This document shows positions 58,849 to 64,000 of a stretch of DNA of 64,000 bases, piece by piece. The notes under the pieces were generated by a model. The model was not told the origin of the DNA. It did not search any database and was given only the letters and a program-made list of their open reading frames with translations. The stretch lies in assembly GCA_029202445.1 (NCBI GenBank), contig CP119321.1, forward strand, positions 2,356,001 through 2,420,000, read 5' to 3'. The stretch is from Candidatus Microbacterium phytovorans (lineage in GTDB: Bacteria; Actinomycetota; Actinomycetes; Actinomycetales; Microbacteriaceae). Within the stretch, counting starts at the first letter, position 1. Each line of letters starts with the position of its first letter. A program made the translations under genes and the position numbers.

Positions 58849-59942
58849 GCGATGCCGACTCCGGCGAGCGCACCGAGATGGCCTCGCGGCGCCAGCTCCG
58901 CGAGGCCTACCGCAAGGGCCGCATCACTCGCAGTCAGGACATGTCCGCGTGGGTCGCGATCGGAGCCTTCTGCGTCATGCTGCCGACCCTCATCGGCGCC
59001 GGGGCGAACGCCGGCACCGAGCAGTTCGTCGGCATCGTCTCCGTCATCCGGCATCCCGACGTCGACGGCGCTCTCACCGCGCTGTCGACCGCGCTGGCCG
59101 ACATCCCGTCGATCATGGGCACGACGCTCGTGACGGTGTCGGTCGTCGTGCTGATCATCTCGGTCGTGCAGGGCGGGGTGCACCTGCGCGGGGTTCCCGC
59201 GCGCTTCGAGCAGTTCAACCTCGTCTCCGGCGTGCGTCGCCTCTTCGGCCTCCAGGCGCTGTGGGAGGGCGCGAAGGCGCTGCTGAAGACCGCGGCGATC
59301 GGCCTGGCCCTGTACGTCGTCGTCGCGGGGCTCATGCCGCTCCTCATCACGAGCGGCGCGTCGCCCGTGCAGCGGCTCCTCGAGGTGGCGTCGTCGGGCA
59401 TCGCGAGTCTGCTGGCCACGGCCGTGGCGGTGGGCGTCGCCCTCGCGCTCGCCGACGTCCTCGTCGTCGCCCGCCGCAACCGCAAGCACACCCGTATGAC
59501 CAAGAAGCAGGCGCGCGACGAGCACAAGAACTCCGAGGGCGACCCGCTCATCCGCAGCCAGCGGCGCGCGCGCCAGATGGCGATGAGCCGCAACCGGATG
59601 ATCGCCGCCGTCGGCGACGCCGACGTGGTGCTCGTCAACCCGACGCACGTCGCGGTCGCGCTCCGCTACGAGCCCGGCAAGTCCGCCCCCCGCGTGGTCG
59701 CGAAGGGCAAGGGCGTCGTCGCCGAACGCATCCGGGAGCGCGCCGCGGAGGCGGGTGTCCCCCTCGTGCGCGATATCCCGCTCGCCCGCGCCCTGCACGG
59801 CGCGTGCGACCTCGGCCAGGAGATCCCGGCCGACCTGTACACCGCGGTCGCCCGCGTGCTCGTGTTCGTCGACGGTCTCAAGCGGCGCGGCTCCGCCCGC
59901 GGCGTGCACACCGTCCCCGAGAGGAAGGCCCCCCGGCCATGA
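58845..59942 (+). CDS. flhB: Flagellar export switch protein FlhB
   Basis: A 365-residue protein. The N-terminal ERTEMASRRQLREAYRKGRITRSQD precedes four helices, and the C-terminal domain contains the autocleavage site NPTH (VLVNPTHVAVALRYEPG) that switches export from hook to filament proteins. Cleavage residues are intact. It overlaps flhA by 4 bp (ATGA). Confidence 0.96.
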   Translation: MSDADSGERTEMASRRQLREAYRKGRITRSQDMSAWVAIGAFCVMLPTLIGAGANAGTEQFVGIVSVIRHPDVDGALTALSTALADIPSIMGTTLVTVSVVVLIISVVQGGVHLRGVPARFEQFNLVSGVRRLFGLQALWEGAKALLKTAAIGLALYVVVAGLMPLLITSGASPVQRLLEVASSGIASLLATAVAVGVALALADVLVVARRNRKHTRMTKKQARDEHKNSEGDPLIRSQRRARQMAMSRNRMIAAVGDADVVLVNPTHVAVALRYEPGKSAPRVVAKGKGVVAERIRERAAEAGVPLVRDIPLARALHGACDLGQEIPADLYTAVARVLVFVDGLKRRGSARGVHTVPERKAPRP

Positions 59943-62005
59943 ACCGCACCACCGGCCTGAACGGCCTGCTGAAGAAGTCCGCCATCCCGGTCGCGGTCGT
60001 CGGCATCATCCTGCTGCTCATCGTGCCGGTGCCGCCCGCGCTGCTCGACGTGCTCATCATCACGAACATCCTGTTCGCGCTGCTCATCCTCCTGACGACG
60101 ATGTTCGTGCGAAAACCGCTGGACTTCTCCGTGTTCCCGTCGCTGCTGCTCGTCGCGACCCTCTTCCGCCTCGGGCTCAACGTCGCCTCGACGAAGCTCG
60201 TGCTGGGCGAGGCGCACGCGGGGCAGGTGATCGACGCGTTCGGCGCGATCGCCGTGGGCGGTTCGCTCGTCATCGGCATCGTCGTCTTCCTCATCCTCAT
60301 CGTCATCCAGTTCGTCGTCGTGACGAAGGGTGCCGAGCGCGTCGCCGAGGTCGGCGCCCGGTTCACCCTCGACGCGATGCCCGGCAAGCAGATGGCGATC
60401 GACGCCGACCTGAACGCGGGACTCATCACGGATGCCGAGGCCCGCTCCCGCCGGGCGGAGATCGCCGCCGAGGCCGACTTCTACGGGGCGATGGACGGCG
60501 CCTCGAAGTTCGTGAAGGGCGACGCGATCGCGGGCCTCGTCATCATCGTCATCAACCTGGTGGGCGGCATCGCGATCGGGCTGATGTCTCACGGCATGGA
60601 GATCGACGAGGCGCTCAGCACCTACGCGATCCTCACGATCGGCGACGGCCTCGTCACTCAGATCCCCGCCCTGCTGATGGCCGTCGCGACGGGCATGATC
60701 GTCACCCGCTCCAATGCGGACGCGGACATGGGCACCTCGGCGACGGGCCAGCTGACCCAGTCGCGCACGGCGCTCCTCATCGCCGGCGGGGCCGCGATCG
60801 CGATGTCGTTCATCCCCGGGATGCCGATGCTCGCCTTCCTCGCGATCGGCGGCCTCCTCCTCCTCATCGCCCAGCGCGTGGGAGCGGCCGAGGCGAAGGC
60901 CGTCGACGACGCCCCCGCCGTCGACGAACGTCCCACCGACGCCCCGGAGGAGCTCGCGGAGCGCATGCGGGTGCACACGCTCGAGATCCTGCTCGCGCCG
61001 GACATCGTCGACCTCGTCACGGGCGGACCCGACGACCTGCTCGGACGGGTGAAGTCGCTCCGGCGGAAGACGGCGCTCGAGATGGGGCTTATCGTGCCGC
61101 CGGTGCGCACCCGCGACAGCATCGAGTTGCCGACGTCGACGTATGTCATCCGCGTCGCCGGGGTCGAGGCGGGCCGGGGCGTCGCCCCCCGGGGCTCGAT
61201 GCTGGCCCTCGGCACGGGACTCGACGCCCTCCCGGGCACGTCGGCGCCCGACCCGGTGTTCGGGATCGACGGCAAGTGGGTGCCGTCGCAGCTGCGGCAC
61301 AGCGCGGAGCTGGCCGGCGCCACCGTCGTCGATCGCGCGAGCGTCATCATCACGCACCTGTCCAGCGTCATCCAGGCGCACGCGTCGCGGCTGCTCAGCC
61401 GCGAAGACGTGCGCCAGCTCACGGAGGGACTGCGACAGATCAGTCCGTCCGCCGTCGAGGAGCTCACTCCCGCGCTCCTCTCTCTCGCCGAGATCCAGCG
61501 GGTGCTGCAGGGCCTTCTCGCCGAGCGGGTCGCGATCAACGACCTCGTGCGCATCTACGAGGCGCTGGCGCTGCGTGCGAAGACCTCCGCCGACCCCGAG
61601 GGTCTCATCGAGGCGGCGCGCCACGCGCTCGGGCCGGCCGTGGCATCCCGCTTCGCCGAGAACGGACGCCTGCGGATCGTCATGATCGATCCGCTTCTGG
61701 AACAGTCGATGCTCGAGTCGCTGCGCACGAGCGAGGACGGCGTGCACCTCGCGCTCGATCCGCGACGGCTGGAGGCGGTCATCGCCTCGACGAAGGCCGC
61801 GGTGGCCGCCTCGGGGCCGGGACCCGAACCCGTGCTCGTGTGCGCGCCGTCGCTGCGGACCGCGGTGCGGCGCCTGGTCTCGACGCAGACCGACGGACTG
61901 CCCGTCCTGTCGTACACCGAGGCGACCGCCGGCGGCCTCGCGATCGACACGATCGGCGTCGTCCGCGACACCGTCTCCGAACCGCACGCGATCGAAGCGG
62001 GCTGA
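59939..62005 (+). CDS. flhA: Flagellar export gate protein FlhA
   Basis: A 688-residue export-engine protein with eight helices in the first half (FHIPEP family pattern PSLLLVATLFRLGLNVASTKLVL, GDAIAGLVIIVINLVGGIAIG). The C-terminal cytoplasmic domain forms the chaperone-docking ring. Length is normal. It is the last structural gene of the operon; flhF and flhG, its usual followers, are absent and csrA comes next. Confidence 0.96.
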   Translation: MNRTTGLNGLLKKSAIPVAVVGIILLLIVPVPPALLDVLIITNILFALLILLTTMFVRKPLDFSVFPSLLLVATLFRLGLNVASTKLVLGEAHAGQVIDAFGAIAVGGSLVIGIVVFLILIVIQFVVVTKGAERVAEVGARFTLDAMPGKQMAIDADLNAGLITDAEARSRRAEIAAEADFYGAMDGASKFVKGDAIAGLVIIVINLVGGIAIGLMSHGMEIDEALSTYAILTIGDGLVTQIPALLMAVATGMIVTRSNADADMGTSATGQLTQSRTALLIAGGAAIAMSFIPGMPMLAFLAIGGLLLLIAQRVGAAEAKAVDDAPAVDERPTDAPEELAERMRVHTLEILLAPDIVDLVTGGPDDLLGRVKSLRRKTALEMGLIVPPVRTRDSIELPTSTYVIRVAGVEAGRGVAPRGSMLALGTGLDALPGTSAPDPVFGIDGKWVPSQLRHSAELAGATVVDRASVIITHLSSVIQAHASRLLSREDVRQLTEGLRQISPSAVEELTPALLSLAEIQRVLQGLLAERVAINDLVRIYEALALRAKTSADPEGLIEAARHALGPAVASRFAENGRLRIVMIDPLLEQSMLESLRTSEDGVHLALDPRRLEAVIASTKAAVAASGPGPEPVLVCAPSLRTAVRRLVSTQTDGLPVLSYTEATAGGLAIDTIGVVRDTVSEPHAIEAG

Positions 62006-62011
62006 AGAAAG

Positions 62012-62017
62012 TAGTGT
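62012..62017 (+). promoter_or_regulatory. Possible -10 of a leaderless csrA promoter
   Basis: TAGTGT lies six bases before GTG 62024. It would allow csrA expression independent of the flagellar operon. Confidence 0.4.
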
Positions 62018-62023
62018 GAACGA

Positions 62024-62278
62024 GTGCTGGTTCTGACGAGGCGGATCGGTGAGCGCGTGCTCATCGGCGACGACATCGAGCTCACGATCGTCGAGATCAA
62101 GGGCGACAGCGTGCGGCTCGGCATCCAGGCTCCGCGCGAGACCCGCATCCAGCGCGCCGAGATCGTCGCGGCCGTCGAGTCCGAGAACCGGGCCGCCGTG
62201 CAGTCGCCCGCCGCCACGCAGGACGCGCTCCAGCGCGCGCTGAACGGCCGGCGCGATCCTGCCGCGCCGGCCGACTGA
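62024..62278 (+). CDS. csrA: Carbon storage/translation regulator CsrA
   Basis: An 84-residue RNA-binding protein. MLVLTRRIGERVLIGDDIELTIVEI holds the beta-1 RNA contact (Leu4, Arg6), and Arg44 in RIQRAEI is the key residue of the second contact. A C-terminal tail of about 20 residues extends beyond the usual length. It probably represses flagellin translation at the leader 25456-25517 and is countered by FliW. It marks the right end of the flagellar island. Confidence 0.94.
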   Translation: MLVLTRRIGERVLIGDDIELTIVEIKGDSVRLGIQAPRETRIQRAEIVAAVESENRAAVQSPAATQDALQRALNGRRDPAAPAD

Positions 62279-62289
62279 GCGTCTCTGCG

Positions 62290-62356
62290 CTCCTGATCAG
62301 GAGGCCGACCCCGATCAGGAGGCCGACCCCGATCAGGAGGCCGACCCCGATCAGGA
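62290..62356. repeat. 18-bp tandem repeat at the island/znuA junction
   Basis: Three exact copies of GATCAGGAGGCCGACCCC (62295-62348) and a partial fourth (62349-62356). A 14-bp perfect palindrome CTCCTGATCAGGAG spans 62290-62303. The znuA stop codon lies in the partial copy. Confidence 0.92.
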
Positions 62357-63424
62357 CGCCAGCGCCGCCTCGAGATCGTCGATGTTCTGCGCCATCCACG
62401 TGAGGTAGGACTGCCCGTCGGGGAGGATCTCCGAGAACTCCACGACGGGGATGCCGGCGGCCTCCGCCGTCTGGATCACCTGCGTCGTCTCGGCGCCACC
62501 GGTCTGCGCGTTCACGATGACGGCGCGCACGTCGCCGGCGTCGATCAGCCGCGTGGCCTCGAGGAGCGTCGCGGGCGGAACGTCCTGGCCTTCTTCGACC
62601 GCCTCGCTGAAGGCTTCCGGCGTCACGTTCTCGAGTCCGGCGGCGGCCGTCAGGTAGAGGGGCACCGGTTCGGTCACGAAGATCTTGTCGCCCTCGTGGG
62701 CGGCGGCGACGTCGGCGAGCGACGTCTCCAGGTCGCCGATGCCCGCGACGAAGTCCGCCAGGCCGCTGTCGAACGTCGCCTTCTCGCCCGGGACCAGCTC
62801 GGTGAGCTCCTCCGCGATGGCCTCCGCGACGTGCTCGATGGTGTGCGGGTCGTACCAGACGTGCTCGTTGAAGCCCTCGACGTGGTCGTGGCCCGCGTGA
62901 TCGTCGCCCTCGGCGTGGTCGTCGGTCGCGGCATCCTCGGTCGCCGTGTCGTCGGTCGCCGTGTCGTCGTGGTCGTCGCCGTGGTCGTCGCCCTCGGCGT
63001 GGTCGTGGCCTTCGTTCTCGGGCCAGTCGTGCGAGTACTCGGCGGCGGTGATGACGTGCGCGGTCGAGCCGGACGCATCGATGAGACCGTCGATGAAGGC
63101 GTCGTAGCCGCCGCCGTTCTCGATGATGAGGTCGGCGCGGGAGACGGTGAGCTGGTCGCTCGCGGATGCCTCGTACGAGTGCGGGTCCTGGCTCGTCGAG
63201 CTGATGATCGACGTCACCTCGACGGCATCCCCCGCGATCGCGCGCACGATGTCGCCGTAGACGCTCGTCGAGGCGACGACCTGCACGGCCCCGTCATCCG
63301 ACGCGTCGGTCGGCGTCGACGCGCAGCCGGCGAGGACGAGGGCGGCCCCGCCGAGCAGCGCGCCGGGAATGAGCGTCTTCCGCAGGGTGAGGGTCTTCGA
63401 GGGGGTGTGGATCTTCCGGGCCAT
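62351..63424 (-). CDS. znuA: Zinc-binding lipoprotein of the ZnuABC importer
   Basis: A 357-residue cluster A-I binding protein. The lipobox is LVLAGC with Cys34. Metal ligands include His82 (QDPHSYE), and a His/Asp-rich loop spans about 132-181 with more than ten His, typical of zinc carriers. It feeds ZnuB/ZnuC encoded at 23.7-25.4 kb. A Zur box and a leaderless -10 precede the ATG. Its stop lies within an 18-bp repeat, so the C-terminus may be re-shaped. Confidence 0.93.
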   Translation of the reverse strand: MARKIHTPSKTLTLRKTLIPGALLGGAALVLAGCASTPTDASDDGAVQVVASTSVYGDIVRAIAGDAVEVTSIISSTSQDPHSYEASASDQLTVSRADLIIENGGGYDAFIDGLIDASGSTAHVITAAEYSHDWPENEGHDHAEGDDHGDDHDDTATDDTATEDAATDDHAEGDDHAGHDHVEGFNEHVWYDPHTIEHVAEAIAEELTELVPGEKATFDSGLADFVAGIGDLETSLADVAAAHEGDKIFVTEPVPLYLTAAAGLENVTPEAFSEAVEEGQDVPPATLLEATRLIDAGDVRAVIVNAQTGGAETTQVIQTAEAAGIPVVEFSEILPDGQSYLTWMAQNIDDLEAALAS

Positions 63425-63430
63425 GCCCCG

Positions 63431-63459
63431 ATCCTATGCACTACTGATAATCATTCTCA
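63431..63459 (-). promoter_or_regulatory. Zur box and -10 of znuA
   Basis: TGAGAATGATTATCA (minus strand, 63459-63445) is a near-perfect palindrome matching the actinobacterial Zur consensus TGAnAATnATTnTCA. TAGGAT (63436-63431) is a -10 six bases before the ATG at 63424. Confidence 0.85.
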
Positions 63460-63498
63460 AATCCCGAGCAAGCGGATGCCGGGTGGCATCCGTCCGCC

Positions 63499-64000
63499 TC
63501 AGCCCTTCAGCGACCCCTGCAGCAGAGCGGAGACGAACTGGCGCTGGAACACGAGGAAGACGATGAGCGTCGGGGTGAGGATGAGCAGCGATCCGGCGCA
63601 CAGGAGCGGGATGTCGGTGCCCCACTGCCCCTGGAACGCCCCGAGCGCGCCAGCCATCGTGCGCTGGGTCGGGTCGCTCACCAGCACCACCGCGAGCAGG
63701 AACTGGTTCCACGTCCACAGGAAGAGCAGGATCGCGAGCGAGCTGATCGCGGGCCTCGACAGCGGTACGTGGATGCGCCAGAAGAGCTGCCACGTCGTCG
63801 CGCCGTCGACCCGCGCCGCCTCCGAGAGCTCGGTCGGCATGTTGATGAAGTGCGCCCGCATCCACACGACCGCGAACGGCATGAACAGACCGATGAGCGG
63901 CAGGATGAGCGCCCACCGGGTGTTGAGGAGCCCCATGTCGCGGATCTGGTAGTACAGCGGCACGATGATGCCCTCGAGCGGCAGCGTCAGGCCAAGCAGG
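63499..64000 (-). CDS. Carbohydrate ABC transporter permease (MalG-type), N-terminus beyond window
   Basis: The frame is open to the right edge; 166 C-terminal codons are seen. The EAA loop is ELSEAARVDGATTWQLFWRIHVP and the C-terminus ends in the LVFQRQFVSALLQGSLKG pattern of CUT1 permeases. It ends 39 bp before the znuA Zur box and is transcribed in the same direction. Its partners are outside the window. Confidence 0.92.
   Translation of the reverse strand, partial: LLGLTLPLEGIIVPLYYQIRDMGLLNTRWALILPLIGLFMPFAVVWMRAHFINMPTELSEAARVDGATTWQLFWRIHVPLSRPAISSLAILLFLWTWNQFLLAVVLVSDPTQRTMAGALGAFQGQWGTDIPLLCAGSLLILTPTLIVFLVFQRQFVSALLQGSLKG

Overview
The window is GC-rich (roughly 70%) actinobacterial chromosome. 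Gene content and style point to the family Microbacteriaceae, most likely Microbacterium: ATGA/GTGA-overlapping operons, many leaderless TANNNT-N6-ATG starts, Cys-free S14/L33 ribosomal proteins, and dispersed repeats containing GGTCGTTGAGCGAG. The genus is inferred from gene content, not from a marker gene.

Layout. 1-5343: a sugar-uptake operon on the minus strand (lipoprotein binding protein, two permeases, a cytoplasmic GH5 glucosidase, a ROK repressor cut by the window edge) with a nested palindromic operator. 5357-18871: mixed housekeeping and accessory genes. These are an EamA exporter, a serine-hydrolase-like lipoprotein without its catalytic residues, an iron-box-controlled heme oxygenase, a Pif1-type helicase, an MMPL exporter with a divergent MarR regulator, a CopD-CtaG protein, HU, a TetR/hydrolase pair, and rpmB-rpmG-rpsN. 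18964-25353: repeat elements, a 3-methyladenine glycosylase, and a metal cluster (TIGR03943 protein, permease, Zur, ZnuB, ZnuC). 25418-62278: a flagellar island. 62290-63459: znuA with a Zur box. 63499-64000: the end of another sugar permease.

The flagellar island sits between znuA and znuCB-zur, genes that normally adjoin. It encodes flagellin, FliW, FlgL, FlgK, FlgN, FliA, FliD, FliS, the rod/MS-ring/switch/ATPase/hook operon flgB to flgE, the motor and export genes flbD to flhA, and CsrA. Seven promoters match one sigma-28 pattern (CTAACG-N15-CCGATAG). They precede both early structural operons and late genes, so FliA looks like a single master sigma here; no flgM, flgG, fliL, flhF, flhG or che gene was seen. 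The flagellin leader has a hairpin with an ACGGAT loop and an ACGGAGGA Shine-Dalgarno, which with csrA and fliW suggests a CsrA-FliW translational switch.

Nested inside the flagellar island, between flgE and flbD, is an 8.7-kb block: arsenic genes (aquaporin, three ArsC domains of which one is fused to ArsR, an acetyltransferase, a flavoprotein, an ArsR), a qorB-like/HxlR pair and an HNH (13E12-type) gene. This block contains an intact sigma-28 promoter with no gene behind it, followed by a strongly base-paired 120-bp segment. That segment is the best candidate for an undescribed element, a motility-linked structured RNA. Other unusual items are an NlpC/P60-FliK fusion and a fliO that appears to start at CTG.
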